Shown here: piece by piece, positions 36,010 to 45,339 of the stretch
How the letters are laid out: every line of letters starts with the position of its first letter
How positions within the stretch are numbered: position 1 is the stretch's first letter
Assembly: GCA_026005175.1 (NCBI GenBank)
Contig: BPKO01000012.1
Span: forward strand, 62,001 to 126,000
DNA length: 64,000 nucleotides
Source: Candidatus Tectimicrobiota bacterium
GTDB lineage: Bacteria > Tectomicrobia > Entotheonellia > Entotheonellales > Entotheonellaceae
Direction of reading: 5' to 3'
Program-made: the position numbers and the translations under genes
Notes under the pieces: generated by a model
Told to the model about the DNA's origin: nothing
Databases searched by the model: none
Seen by the model: only the letters and a program-made list of their open reading frames with translations

Positions 36010-37065
36010 CTAGGCGTGGGGCTTGTGCACGAGCACCTGGTAATCGGTGATGACGTAAAACGCCACGCGGTTGGCAAGCGGCAGGAGCCAGGGACAGGCT
36101 TTAATCAAGCGCGCCTTGCGCGAGGTGGCGGGCAGGCGCGGGTCGAAAAGCGGGCCGCTGATGGCGTAGTGCGTGCCGCAGACCCGGCGCAGCAGGCGGC
36201 TGAGCTCCCAGTACGACAGCAAGCGGACACTGGTGTAGCGCACCCCGCGCCGGCGCCGCACGTAAGCGTCCATGTAGCGGCGCGGCAGAAAGCCGACGAA
36301 CCACACCTGCACGTGCGGCTCCGGACCAAAGAGGTTATAGCGGTTAGGGGAGTTGAAGTAGCCAAAGCCGCCGGGGCGCAGCACCCGGTACAGCTGGCGC
36401 ACGAACGCTTCCTGCCCGTCCACGACGTGCTCGATGACGTCGGTGGCATTAACCAGCTCGAACGTCGCCTGGGCAAAGGGCAGGCAAGTGGCATCGGCAC
36501 ACACCAGGCCCAGGTGGGCAATGCCGCGCTCTTCGAAGAACTTTTTGCCCACCAGCAGGTCCAGCAGCGAGATGTCCACTCCTACCCCGCGGGCGCAGCC
36601 GGCCATCAGCCACGGCAGGCTGGTGCCGGTGCCGCAGCCGATGTCAAGCCAGCGGGCCCCGGGGGGGACCTGCCGCCCCTGGTGGGCCAGCACGCGTTCG
36701 ATGCGCAGGCGCCGGCCGTGGCCCTTCTCGACGTATTGCAGCTCGTGCCGCAGGTGCAGCTGCCAGAGGGGTTCGGGGAGCTGTCCCTTAGAGAACGAAA
36801 AGCGCAGGCGCAGCAGCTCCTCGAAGCTGGCATGCGGGAAGGCGTCCAGGAGTACCGCCAGGCGTTCGCGCTCCGTGGCACTGACGCGAAAGCCGCGCCG
36901 GGCGGCGCGAAAATCCGGGATGCCCTGGTAAACGGGGTAGTCGCTCCCGCAACCCCGGCAGCGGATGTGGGTGGCCGACTGCCAGCGCAGGGACTGCTGG
37001 CACGCTGGGCACCGCAGGCCCCAGTCCACAACGGCGCGGTTCGCTTCCAGGCTGAACTCGATCAT
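36010..37065 (-). CDS. SAM-dependent methyltransferase with Trm112-like N-terminus
   Basis: 351 residues from ATG 37065, with GGAGGG seven bases upstream and an ATGA overlap with the preceding gene's stop. Residues about 18-50 form a zinc-ribbon-like Trm112 segment (CPAC ... CRGCGSDYP). A class I methyltransferase follows: WLDIGCGTGTSLPWL, VGVDISLLDLL, ELVNATDVIEHV, LYRVLRPGGFGYFNSPNRYN. Presumed to methylate a sugar of the polymer. Its N-terminus differs clearly from the other methyltransferase at 32696-33739, so the two probably have different targets. Confidence 0.88.
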   Translation of the reverse strand: MIEFSLEANRAVVDWGLRCPACQQSLRWQSATHIRCRGCGSDYPVYQGIPDFRAARRGFRVSATERERLAVLLDAFPHASFEELLRLRFSFSKGQLPEPLWQLHLRHELQYVEKGHGRRLRIERVLAHQGRQVPPGARWLDIGCGTGTSLPWLMAGCARGVGVDISLLDLLVGKKFFEERGIAHLGLVCADATCLPFAQATFELVNATDVIEHVVDGQEAFVRQLYRVLRPGGFGYFNSPNRYNLFGPEPHVQVWFVGFLPRRYMDAYVRRRRGVRYTSVRLLSYWELSRLLRRVCGTHYAISGPLFDPRLPATSRKARLIKACPWLLPLANRVAFYVITDYQVLVHKPHA

Positions 37066-38228
37066 ACCAACGCCCTCCAGGCGGCCGGGGACGGGTCAGG
37101 AATCAGGGCCAGAAACTTCTCCACCGCTTGCTGCCAGGAAAAGCGTGCCACCGAGGGGCGGGCCCGGCGCTTGAGCCGCTCGTAGAGCGCCTCGTCTTGC
37201 AGGAGGCGAAGCAGCGCTTCCGCCAGCGCCTCGGGGTCGCCTGGGGGCACCAGCAGCCCGTTGTCGCCGTCGCGCACGGTTTCGACAAGGCCCGAGATGC
37301 GCGTCGCCACCACCGGTGTGCCGCTGGCCAGCGCTTCCAGGGGCACGATGGCATGGCCCTCGCTCAGCGAGGGCAGCACCACCACGTCGGCCTGCGCATA
37401 ATGGGCACGCAGCTGCGCGTGGGGCAGCCGCCCCAGCAGCCGCAGGTGGTCGGCAACGCCCAGCTCGCGCGCCAGCCGCAGCACCGCCTCTCCTTCCGGA
37501 CTTTGGGCCTCGGCGCCGATCATGACGCACACCGCCTGCGGCAGGGCGCGCACCACCTGCGGCAAAGCGCGCAGGAGGGACTCGATGCCCTTTTCGCGGG
37601 CAAAGCGGCCGACAAAGAGGATCTGCCTCTCTTCCCTGGCGGGCGCTTTCGCCTCGGCCTCAGGCCATGCCTCCAGGTCCAAGGCGTTGGGAAAGAGCAG
37701 CAGCCGGTGCGCTTCGGCGCCAAGGCGTGCGAGTCCCTCGCGGATTTCCTGGCTGATACAGCCGACGCGCCAGGCGTGCCTGGCAATGAAACGGGCGCTC
37801 ATTTTGTAGATCAAGGTCTGGGACTTGCGGTAGGCGATCGCACGCCACGGGTTGTATATCCACCCGTGCAGGAAGGGCACCACCGGGACGCGGCAGCGTC
37901 TTTCGAACGCATAGGCCCCAAAGTAGGCCTGGGAATCGTGCACCTGGACGATGTCGATGCGGTGCCGGCGGTGCCATGCCGACAGCTGCCGCCACAGCCG
38001 CGCTGCAAACACAAAGCCACCCAGGTCGAAGCGGCGCCACCGCGGCGCGGGCACGCGCACAAAAGCCACCGGCGCCGCAGCGGTAGGCTCAACGTCGCTG
38101 GCAAAGACGGTCACCCGCGCGCCGTACTTGGCCAGGGCCTCCACCCAGTTGCGCACGGCGACGGGGATCCCGCCGTCGTGCCAGAAGTAGCGATTGACCA
38201 CCGCCACGTGCGGGCAAGAAGTCGCCAT
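37062..38228 (-). CDS. GT4 glycosyltransferase
   Basis: 388 residues from ATG 38228. GT-B motifs: VVNRYFWHDGGIPVAVRNWV, IVQVHDSQAYFGAYA, GCISQEIREGL, FPNALDLEAWPE, ILFVGRFAREKG, PSLSEGHAIVPLEALASGTP (E-x7-E) and DGDNGLLVPPGD. Retaining transfer from a nucleotide sugar to the growing lipid-linked unit is expected. Four bases overlap with the methyltransferase after it and three bases separate it from the GT4 before it, so it is translated as part of the run. Acceptor and donor cannot be read from sequence. Confidence 0.92.
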   Translation of the reverse strand: MATSCPHVAVVNRYFWHDGGIPVAVRNWVEALAKYGARVTVFASDVEPTAAAPVAFVRVPAPRWRRFDLGGFVFAARLWRQLSAWHRRHRIDIVQVHDSQAYFGAYAFERRCRVPVVPFLHGWIYNPWRAIAYRKSQTLIYKMSARFIARHAWRVGCISQEIREGLARLGAEAHRLLLFPNALDLEAWPEAEAKAPAREERQILFVGRFAREKGIESLLRALPQVVRALPQAVCVMIGAEAQSPEGEAVLRLARELGVADHLRLLGRLPHAQLRAHYAQADVVVLPSLSEGHAIVPLEALASGTPVVATRISGLVETVRDGDNGLLVPPGDPEALAEALLRLLQDEALYERLKRRARPSVARFSWQQAVEKFLALIPDPSPAAWRALV

Positions 38229-38231
38229 CCC

Positions 38232-39413
38232 TCATGCCCCATAGCGAAGGCGGTCGGCCAGCAGGCCGGCCCAGCGCACCACATATCGAGCATACCCCGG
38301 AAGCGATGCCGTGCCGGCCGCCCGGGCGACGAGGTCCCCCAAAGGCTGCAAGGTGCGCTCCCAGGTGAAGCGCTGCCGGACGTGCGCGCAGGCCGCAGCT
38401 CCCATGCGCTGGAGCCGCAGCGGCTCGGCCAGCAAGTCACAGAGGCACTTGGCCAGCGCCTCCGGATCGTCCGGCGGACACACGCGTCCCGTCACCCCAT
38501 CGATGACCGTTTCAGGCAGCCCGCCGTTGTGGGTGACAACCACCGGACAGCCGCAGGCCTGCGCCTCGAGCGACACCATGCCAAAGCCCTCAAAACACCG
38601 CCGTGCCGAAGACGGCACCACGGCAAGCGCCGCCTGCGAAAACTCCCGTGCCAGTTCCGCCTGTGACAGGCTGCCCCGAAACTGCACCGAGCCATCACCG
38701 GGCAGCAACGCAGGATCGGGCCGGTATGCGGTGCGGCCGTACAGCTCGGCGGCGCCGCATATGACAAGCTCTGCATCGGCAAAGTGGGCTTTGACTTGCC
38801 CGAACGCCTGCAGCAGGGTATCGATGCCTTTGAGCGGCACGAGCGCCCCAGCAAACACCAAGCGGCGCTTCTGCCGTGGCACCGGGTGGGGATAAAACAC
38901 CCGGGTGTCAACGCCGTTGTGCACCACATGCAGCTTTTCGGCGCGGACCCCCTGGCTGCGGAGCAGTGCAGCCAGGGCGTTTGACACGCACAGCACGGCG
39001 TCGGCAAAGGCGTTCATGCGCCAGATTCGCTGCCGCGCCACGGCTTCTTCAGGGGTTGCCATGGGCCCGATGTGGACGCTGAGCAATCGCAGGCGCAGCC
39101 GCGGCAACCAATACGTCAGCATGAGCACTTTGGGACTGGCCACCACCAGGGCGACGTCCCAGCAGGGGTGCTGACGAAAAAACGCCCGCAGTGCCGCGGG
39201 ACTGTCGCAATGCACGTACTGTACCCCTTGGTACGGGCCAGGCGGACAGGCAAGGCGAGCGACAACGGTCACGCTGTGGCCATGCTGCTGCAAGTACGTG
39301 GCATGGGCCACGGTGACCCGCCCGGTACCGGCCATGATGCCGCCAGGATGAAGGGGCGCGGTGCTGGCCACATCGAGAATCAGGACGCGTTGCCCAAGGG
39401 ACTCAGAAGACAC
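38232..39413 (-). CDS. GT4 glycosyltransferase
   Basis: 393 residues from GTG 39413, preceded by GAGGCGGAA and overlapping the deacetylase-like gene before it by 11 bases; a longer in-frame extension reads across that gene in a poor frame and was dropped. GT-B motifs: VLILDVASTAPLHPGGIMAG, VHNGVDTRVFYPHP, LVFAGALVPLKGIDTLLQAF, ELVICGAAELYG, CFEGFGMVSLEAQACGCPVV (E-x7-E) and LPETVIDGVTGR. Cytoplasmic sugar transfer to the repeat unit is expected. Confidence 0.9.
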   Translation of the reverse strand: MSSESLGQRVLILDVASTAPLHPGGIMAGTGRVTVAHATYLQQHGHSVTVVARLACPPGPYQGVQYVHCDSPAALRAFFRQHPCWDVALVVASPKVLMLTYWLPRLRLRLLSVHIGPMATPEEAVARQRIWRMNAFADAVLCVSNALAALLRSQGVRAEKLHVVHNGVDTRVFYPHPVPRQKRRLVFAGALVPLKGIDTLLQAFGQVKAHFADAELVICGAAELYGRTAYRPDPALLPGDGSVQFRGSLSQAELAREFSQAALAVVPSSARRCFEGFGMVSLEAQACGCPVVVTHNGGLPETVIDGVTGRVCPPDDPEALAKCLCDLLAEPLRLQRMGAAACAHVRQRFTWERTLQPLGDLVARAAGTASLPGYARYVVRWAGLLADRLRYGA

Positions 39414-40212
39414 GGCACGTTCCGCCTCGGATAAATTCAAAGAGCACAATGGCTCCCCAGCGCCGCAGGCGGGAAACCCGCCCGCCGCAGGGACGGAAGA
39501 GCGCCTCGTCTTGCAAAGCCAGCGCGCCGACGCGGCTGCGGCGCAGCGCCAGTAATGACGCTTGCTCGGGATAAACGAGGGTGAAAATGTGCCACTTCTG
39601 CTCGCGCACCCGGCGCACGTCCACATACTCGGCCCGGTACCCGTGCAGGCGGCGCCAGAGCTGGCGCGCATGGGCGAGCTTGTAGCGAAAGCCCACGTCG
39701 AAGCGGCGAAAGTCTCGGATTCTGCTAGGGAAAAAATAAGGAAACTCCCGATAGTAGGCGAAGCGTTTGCCCCCTATGGGAAGTAGCTGTGCCACAATGG
39801 CGTGCTGCGGATGCTCCAGCCCCATGGGCAGCCAGACTTCCTCGCAGTCGGCAACGTAAGGCCACAGCCGCTCTGCCAAGGCCGCCAGGCTGGATAATCG
39901 ATTCTGAGCGCAGAAAAGACGCACTGCCTCCTCAAGGCTACCCCGAAAAGACCACGGGATGCCGCGTAGCCGCAGGGCCACCGTCTCCACATGGGGGACG
40001 TACTGCGGCAGGGTCTGCGTGCGGTTGTGGCGGTTTTTGGCATCTTCGGCGACGGACACGATGCGAAAGCGCTGCTGCGGTCGCAGCAGCATCGTCCCAC
40101 CAAGATTCACCCAGGCATCGTCGTAGTGAGGCTCAAGAATGGCAATCGGCCCACGCCCCGCCGGGGCTTCGGAGAGGTGCGCTCTGTGCGGGGCGCCGTT
40201 ACTGTCCAGCAC
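39403..40212 (-). CDS. PIG-L/LmbE-type de-N-acetylase
   Basis: 269 residues from GTG 40212. The PIG-L zinc/catalytic motif appears as PHYDDAWVNLGG at 28-39 (family usual A-H-P-D-D-E): H29, D31 and D32 are kept while Pro and Glu are replaced. A second motif GLEHPQHAIV around 130 supplies the later His. Family members remove the acetyl group from GlcNAc-type sugars. The altered first motif may mean changed chemistry or only drift. Some polysaccharide loci carry such proteins as tailoring enzymes. It overlaps the flippase gene by 14 bases and the next GT4 gene by 11. Confidence 0.78.
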   Translation of the reverse strand: MLDSNGAPHRAHLSEAPAGRGPIAILEPHYDDAWVNLGGTMLLRPQQRFRIVSVAEDAKNRHNRTQTLPQYVPHVETVALRLRGIPWSFRGSLEEAVRLFCAQNRLSSLAALAERLWPYVADCEEVWLPMGLEHPQHAIVAQLLPIGGKRFAYYREFPYFFPSRIRDFRRFDVGFRYKLAHARQLWRRLHGYRAEYVDVRRVREQKWHIFTLVYPEQASLLALRRSRVGALALQDEALFRPCGGRVSRLRRWGAIVLFEFIRGGTCRVF

Positions 40213-41698
40213 GGACCTCTTCCGCTTCCCGGTGCCGCCACACCCGCAACGTCGCCCAGCGGCACATCAGCTCCCAGGCCGGCGCGGGCAGCACGCCCAG
40301 CAGCTTGAGCACCGCCACGTAGAGCACGAAGTAAAGCAGACCGGTGCTGCCCAGAAACAGCAGTCGCGACAGCGGCAGCGACGCCAGCGGCACCAGCAGG
40401 AGCCCCAGGCCACAGGCCACCCACCACGGGGCGGCCAGCTGGCGCAGCGGCACCAGGTCGGACCACTTCACGCCCAGGACACGCTTGCTTTGCCACAGCA
40501 TGAAGCCGGCGCCAGCAAGCTCGCCCAGCACCATGGCCAAGGCCGGGCCGCCGAAGCCCAGCAGCCAGTGAAAGGCAACGCTTAGCACCACCGTGGCCCC
40601 CAGCGCCACCCAGGTGGCCAGCATGATCGGCCGCGTGTGGCCCACCCCCTGGAGGATGGCGCGGTACTGCACGATGCGAAACGGCAGCAGGCAGAGGTAA
40701 ATGCGGAAAATGAGCGTGCTTTCGGCGTAAGCGGCGGTAAACAGGGCGGTGACGATCTGCTCGGCAAAGAGAAAGCTAAAGACAAAGAGGGGAAAGAACA
40801 CCAGGGCCACCACGCGCGCTTTTTCTTGCCACAGGTAGATGATCCTGGCCGTGTCTCCGGCTTTGTGGGCAGCGGCGATTTTGGGAATGAGGAGTCCCCC
40901 CAGGGTGTAAGGCAGCACCCGCACCAGCGGCAGCTCGAAGGCGCCCCGGGCGTAGACGGCGAAGGTTTCCGGCACGTACAGCAGCGAGATGAGAAACTTG
41001 TCGGCGTACGAGCGCAGCACGCCGGTCAGCACCGACAGCCCCAAAGGCGCGCTGTAGGCCACCTGCTGCCGCAGCACCGGCCAGTCAACGAGCCGCGGCC
41101 AGCCGCCTTCCAGACTCAGCAAGATGACGAACTCGGCAAGCAGCCGCAGGCCGTAGAGCCCGAGCATGGCCAGCAGCACGGCGTAAAGGCTCTGCGTGGC
41201 CACCAGGGCCGCCACCACCACGGCAAACTCGCTCACCACCGTGGCCAAATTAAGCAAAGCCGCTCCCGTAATGCGCCCTAGGGCGATGAGGGTCTCTTCG
41301 GCACACTTGCTGGGCATGAGAAACAGAAAGTACAGGCACCAGATGCCGGCCACGGCGGGCAAGGCGTCGTTGTGAAACGCCGTACCCAGCGGCTGCCGCA
41401 AGAGGTACAGCCCGCCGGCGCCCAGCGCCCCCAGCAGGCACAGCACGGTGAAGACCTGCAAGGCCAGCTGCTTGCGCGCCTGCGGCGAGGCGGCGCGCGG
41501 GATGAAGTACGGCAGGCTCTGCGGAATGCCAATGGCCACCGTGTTGGAAACCAGCACGCTCAGCAGCATGATCTGGCGGAAGGTGCCGTAGTCGTGCTTG
41601 CTCAGGTAGCGCACCATGACCATGCCCATGGCGATTTGGAGCACCGAGCCAAGCACCTGGGTGGCGGTGTAGAGCAGGGCTTTATCGGCAAAGCGCAC
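40199..41698 (-). CDS. Wzx-like polysaccharide flippase (MOP superfamily)
   Basis: 499 residues from GTG 41698 with about fourteen membrane helices in two repeats of the MATE/Wzx type. The start FADKALLYTATQVLGSVLQI and YLSKHDYGTFRQIMLLSVLV are typical of polysaccharide exporters, as are PYFIPRA and a positively charged cytoplasmic loop. It should flip the undecaprenyl-diphosphate-linked repeat unit, supplying the O-antigen-ligase-like protein at 31321-32682. It overlaps the GT4 gene before it by 17 bases. No frameshift. Confidence 0.9.
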   Translation of the reverse strand: MRFADKALLYTATQVLGSVLQIAMGMVMVRYLSKHDYGTFRQIMLLSVLVSNTVAIGIPQSLPYFIPRAASPQARKQLALQVFTVLCLLGALGAGGLYLLRQPLGTAFHNDALPAVAGIWCLYFLFLMPSKCAEETLIALGRITGAALLNLATVVSEFAVVVAALVATQSLYAVLLAMLGLYGLRLLAEFVILLSLEGGWPRLVDWPVLRQQVAYSAPLGLSVLTGVLRSYADKFLISLLYVPETFAVYARGAFELPLVRVLPYTLGGLLIPKIAAAHKAGDTARIIYLWQEKARVVALVFFPLFVFSFLFAEQIVTALFTAAYAESTLIFRIYLCLLPFRIVQYRAILQGVGHTRPIMLATWVALGATVVLSVAFHWLLGFGGPALAMVLGELAGAGFMLWQSKRVLGVKWSDLVPLRQLAAPWWVACGLGLLLVPLASLPLSRLLFLGSTGLLYFVLYVAVLKLLGVLPAPAWELMCRWATLRVWRHREAEEVRAGQ

Positions 41699-42863
41699 GG
41701 GAGACGCTCGCAGGGGAAGCGGCCAGCAGGCGGTCGTAAGCCTTCAGCAGGACCTCTTCGGCCTGCTGCCAGTTGTAAGTGCGACGTGCGGCAAGGTACG
41801 CCCGGTGCTGGTAGGCTGCCAGGCGCGTGCGGTCTTGCAGCCCGCGCAGCGCCTGGCGGACGCTGGCCGCGGTGACTTCCGGCAAGCACACGCCACACTG
41901 CTCTTCTGCCACGATGCGGGCGATTTCGCCTACGCGGCCGGTGAGCACGGCGCGGCCAGCGGCCAGCGCCTCGAAGAGCTTGTTGGGGGCGCTGTACTTG
42001 TTGTTGCCATAGTCGCCGCTGAGGCAGTAGTAAACGACGTCGGCCGCTGCCGTGTAGCGCGGAATGAGGTGCGGCGCCACGTAGCCGAGAAAAGAAATAT
42101 TGCGGCAGCCCTCTGCGGCTTGCCGCACGCGCTCTTCTAAGGTGCCCTTTCCGCCCAAGAGCAGGTGCACGGCCGGCTCGCTCTTAACCGCCGCGATGAG
42201 CTCGAAGAGGCCGCGGTCGGGCTCGAAAAAGCCAAGGTAAGCCACCACCAGGCGCTGCGGGTCGATGCCCAGGGCCTGGCGCGTCCGGGCTACCTCGGCC
42301 GGCGGCACCTGGAAGTCTTCGAGTGCCTTCCAGTTGCCCACCACGCAGGTGTGGCGGGCGCCGCGCCGCCGGTACTCCGCCTCCAGGAGGCGGCCCACGG
42401 TGATGAGCAAATCGACGCGCTTGACCAGCCAGCGTTCGCTCACCGCAATGATCTTCTTGATCAGGGGCGAGACGTTGGCGGCCAGCATCTCGTGATAGCT
42501 CTCGTGGGCATCGAAAATGACCGGCTTGCGGCGCCACTTGGCCAGCAGCCACCCCGGCGGCAGGGTATCGAAGTCGTGACAGTGCACCACGTCCCACGCC
42601 CGCTGCCGGGCGGTGCGCACCAGCTGGCGCCAGAAGCGCAGCAGGCAGGGCAGCTGGGAGGTGCCGCGGCCGTACGACGAGGCAATGGCCAGGCGCTCGA
42701 CACGGATGCCGTCCACCGTCTCCACCCGCCGCGCCCGGCCGTGGCGGTCCCAGGCCAGAAGCGTGACTTCATAGCCGGCCTCGACCAGGGAGCGGGCCTC
42801 GCGGTGCACCCGCGGGTCGGGGTCAAAGCCGTTGGCCAGCAGCATCAAGACCCGCTTGGCCAT
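41682..42863 (-). CDS. GT4 glycosyltransferase
   Basis: 393 residues from ATG 42863. Begins KRVLMLLANGFDPDPRVHRE, a motif common in GT4 enzymes of surface-polysaccharide loci (D-P-R-V-x-R-E), followed by DVVHCHDFDTLPPGWLLA, FDAHESYHEML, VVAYLGFFEPDRGL, LLLGGKGTLEERV and APNKLFEALAAG. The donor-site glutamate is in NKLFEALAAGRAV. Cytoplasmic transfer to the lipid-linked glycan is expected. Eight bases separate it from the MBL-fold gene before it. Confidence 0.9.
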   Translation of the reverse strand: MAKRVLMLLANGFDPDPRVHREARSLVEAGYEVTLLAWDRHGRARRVETVDGIRVERLAIASSYGRGTSQLPCLLRFWRQLVRTARQRAWDVVHCHDFDTLPPGWLLAKWRRKPVIFDAHESYHEMLAANVSPLIKKIIAVSERWLVKRVDLLITVGRLLEAEYRRRGARHTCVVGNWKALEDFQVPPAEVARTRQALGIDPQRLVVAYLGFFEPDRGLFELIAAVKSEPAVHLLLGGKGTLEERVRQAAEGCRNISFLGYVAPHLIPRYTAAADVVYYCLSGDYGNNKYSAPNKLFEALAAGRAVLTGRVGEIARIVAEEQCGVCLPEVTAASVRQALRGLQDRTRLAAYQHRAYLAARRTYNWQQAEEVLLKAYDRLLAASPASVSRALCR

Positions 42864-42871
42864 AGCGTGCC

Positions 42872-44239
42872 TTATCCCTTATGCACCGCTTTGTAAGCCG
42901 TCTTGCACAGACGATAGGCCAGCGATTCGGGCGGGAAGCAGGTCCGCACGACATCGGCAGCGCGCCGCTGCAAGGTGGCATGGAGGAAGTGCACGGGGTT
43001 GCGGCGCCGGTATTCCCGAAAGTAAGCCTGCAATTCTTCGTGGGTCTTGGCCAGCCCGTTGTCGGCATACTTGGCTACGTAAGGGGTGAAATCCTGGCGG
43101 AACTGTGGCACCTGCAGCTTGCCGTGCAGGGTGGTCTTCATGAAGTTGCCAATGAGCAAGTCGTCGAAGATCTCGTACTCGATGGCAGTCATGAAGGACT
43201 GCCGCGGGGCCTCGAAGGTAATGCCGCGCTGGTAGCGCCCGTCGGCCAGCTCCACCACCACCTCTTTGCCGCCGATGCGCACCCGGATGAAGTCGAGAAA
43301 CGTCTGGAGGTGCTCGATTTGGCGAAAGTAGCGCTGGATTTTGGGGATATCTTCTTTTTCGAGCGGCTCGGCCCAGGAGTCCCCAAAGGCTTCCGGAGGA
43401 TAGACCTGGTCTGGGCACGGCGGGGGGTTGAGCTCGGTGTACTGCTGCCGCAGGCAGTCGTAGCGGATAAACGCCGGCAACAGCTCTCCGGCAGCGGGAT
43501 CAAAGCCAACGGGGTAATCGGCCAGGGTGGTCACGTACTGGTTGGCCCAGACGCTGTCCTGGCGCTGGTAGTGGTGCAGTGAGCTAAACGGGATGGCAAA
43601 GCGCGTGCCGAAAAACCGCATCTTCTCGGCCAGGCTCTTGCCCACCGGAGCGCGCTTGGCGGCGCTGGGCAGAATGTAGTTGCCGTCTTCGTCGTAAAAG
43701 TTGATCATGTCGGCATCGCCAAAGCCGGTAAGCGACAGCAAGAACGCCACGGGATATTTCTTGACCAGGCGGCGCACCGTCTGCCCCCAGCCGCGCGCCG
43801 CGTTGGCATCGTTAAGGTTGACGAGCAGCTGGCCGCCGATGTCGACGAGCAAGACGGCATCCTGGTTGTAATCGGCAATGCTCATGACGCGAATGCGCGG
43901 GGACACCTGGAACCAGGTTTTGTCTTTGAGCACCGTAACGCGGTAGCCTTCTCCCTGTAGGTAACGAAAGACGCGGCCGCCCACATGGTCGGGCAGCAGG
44001 ATCTGGGTGTGGCGAAACAGCGGCAGCGACTCGGGATTGAGATGGTCGGGATGGGCGTGCGAAAACCAGACGTAAGGGCAGGCGCTGACCGCCTCGTACT
44101 GCTCGGGCGGGATCTCGTACGCCAGGCGCCAGCTGCCGAAGTAGGCGCTGCCCGCGATCCAGGGGTCGGTGGCCAGCACCGGCCCACGGTCATAACAGAT
44201 GAGGGTGGCGTTGCCCACCGTGTCAAACCCCAACTCCAT
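42872..44239 (-). CDS. MBL-fold metallo-hydrolase of unknown role
   Basis: 455 residues from ATG 44239. The N-terminal half is a metallo-beta-lactamase fold: FSHAHPDHLNPES (H-x-H-x-D-H) near 78-84, a basic strand pattern and VNLNDANAARGWG further on, resembling UlaG-like and CMP-Neu5Ac-hydroxylase-type MBL domains. The C-terminal half (about 220-455) holds IEYEIFDDLLIGNFMKTTLHG and a basic tail and matches nothing I recognise. Most metal ligands are in place, so an enzyme is likely. Its place between the 2-epimerase gene and a GT4 gene implies sugar or glycan tailoring, but the reaction is unknown. GGAGAGCC precedes the start and the stop of the epimerase gene overlaps it. Confidence 0.75.
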   Translation of the reverse strand: MELGFDTVGNATLICYDRGPVLATDPWIAGSAYFGSWRLAYEIPPEQYEAVSACPYVWFSHAHPDHLNPESLPLFRHTQILLPDHVGGRVFRYLQGEGYRVTVLKDKTWFQVSPRIRVMSIADYNQDAVLLVDIGGQLLVNLNDANAARGWGQTVRRLVKKYPVAFLLSLTGFGDADMINFYDEDGNYILPSAAKRAPVGKSLAEKMRFFGTRFAIPFSSLHHYQRQDSVWANQYVTTLADYPVGFDPAAGELLPAFIRYDCLRQQYTELNPPPCPDQVYPPEAFGDSWAEPLEKEDIPKIQRYFRQIEHLQTFLDFIRVRIGGKEVVVELADGRYQRGITFEAPRQSFMTAIEYEIFDDLLIGNFMKTTLHGKLQVPQFRQDFTPYVAKYADNGLAKTHEELQAYFREYRRRNPVHFLHATLQRRAADVVRTCFPPESLAYRLCKTAYKAVHKG

Positions 44240-45339
44240 CACGGCTCTCCTTCTGCAACCGCTCTCTCCCCCTCCCCTCCCCTGGCCAGCAAGGCGGCAA
44301 TGGCGCGGCTGGCGGCGCCGCGCGGCCACGGCCACGGCACCGCTGCCCCGGGGCGAGCAGCACGCACCGCCTCTACGATGCGCGCCACGTCCGTCCCTAC
44401 CAGCACGTTCCAGCCTGTGTGCACCGTCTCCACCCACTCGGTCTCTTCGCGCAGGGTGACGCAGGGCACTTGCAGCCAGTAGGCTTCCTTTTGCACGCCA
44501 CCCGAGTCGGTGAGAATCACCGCCGCGGCAGCTTCCAGGCGCAGCATGTCCAGGTACGGCAGGGGCGAAAGCAGGTGCAGGCGCGGCCCCGGGCGCCAGT
44601 CTAAAGCAGCCAGCTGCTGGCGGGTGCGCGGGTGGACGGGAAAGACCACCGGGTATCCCTCCTGTGCCAGGCGCTCCAGCGCTACCAGCAGTGCCTTAAG
44701 CCGCGCCGGCTGGTCGGTGTTTTCGGCCCGGTGCACGGTGGCCACCAAGTAAGCGCGTGGCTCTAAGCCCAGCTGCTCGAGGATGGTAGAGCGGCGCTCG
44801 GCCACTTCCAGGTGGTCCCACAGGGCGTCGTACATGACGTCGCCCACCAGGTGCACGCCGGCGGTGAGGCCTTCACGGGCCAGGTTGGCCACTGCCGTCT
44901 CGGTGGGACACAGCAGCAGGCAAGCCAGGTGATCGGTCAGCACGCGGTTGATTTCTTCGGGCATGGCGCGGTTGAAGCTGCGCAGGCCGGCTTCCACGTG
45001 GGCCACCGGCAGGTGCAGCTTGGCCGCGGCCAGCGCCCCGGCCAAGGTGGAGTTGGTGTCGCCGTAGACCAGCACCCAGTCGGGCCGCTCTGCCAGCAGC
45101 ACCGCTTCGATGCGCTTGAGCATCTCGCCTGTCTGGTAGGCGTGCGACCCCGACCCCACCCCCAGGTGGTAGGCCGGAGGCGGCAGCTCTAGGTCGCGGA
45201 AGAAGACCTCACTCATGGCCGCGTCGTAGTGCTGGCCCGTGTGCACCAGCACCTCGCTGGCCACCGCCCGCAGGGCCCGCGACACCGGAGCGCACTTGAT
45301 GAACTGGGGCCGTGCCCCGACGATGGAGACCACTTTCAC
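44239..45339 (-). CDS. wecB: UDP-GlcNAc/UDP-GlcNAc3NAcA 2-epimerase (WecB/WbpI family)
   Basis: 366 residues from GTG 45339 (GTGA overlap with the aminotransferase stop). Motifs of non-hydrolysing UDP-GlcNAc 2-epimerases: VGARPQFIKCAPVSRAL, HTGQHYDAAM, VYGDTNSTLAG, HVEAGLRSFNR, MPEEINRVLTDH, TVHRAENTD, LTDSGGVQKEA. Plain WecB makes UDP-ManNAc; next to the aminotransferase and the dehydrogenase-acetyltransferase fusion it more probably acts like WbpI/WlbD, turning UDP-GlcNAc3NAcA into UDP-ManNAc3NAcA. That substrate choice is inferred from neighbours only. Confidence 0.92.
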   Translation of the reverse strand: MKVVSIVGARPQFIKCAPVSRALRAVASEVLVHTGQHYDAAMSEVFFRDLELPPPAYHLGVGSGSHAYQTGEMLKRIEAVLLAERPDWVLVYGDTNSTLAGALAAAKLHLPVAHVEAGLRSFNRAMPEEINRVLTDHLACLLLCPTETAVANLAREGLTAGVHLVGDVMYDALWDHLEVAERRSTILEQLGLEPRAYLVATVHRAENTDQPARLKALLVALERLAQEGYPVVFPVHPRTRQQLAALDWRPGPRLHLLSPLPYLDMLRLEAAAAVILTDSGGVQKEAYWLQVPCVTLREETEWVETVHTGWNVLVGTDVARIVEAVRAARPGAAVPWPWPRGAASRAIAALLARGGEGERAVAEGEP

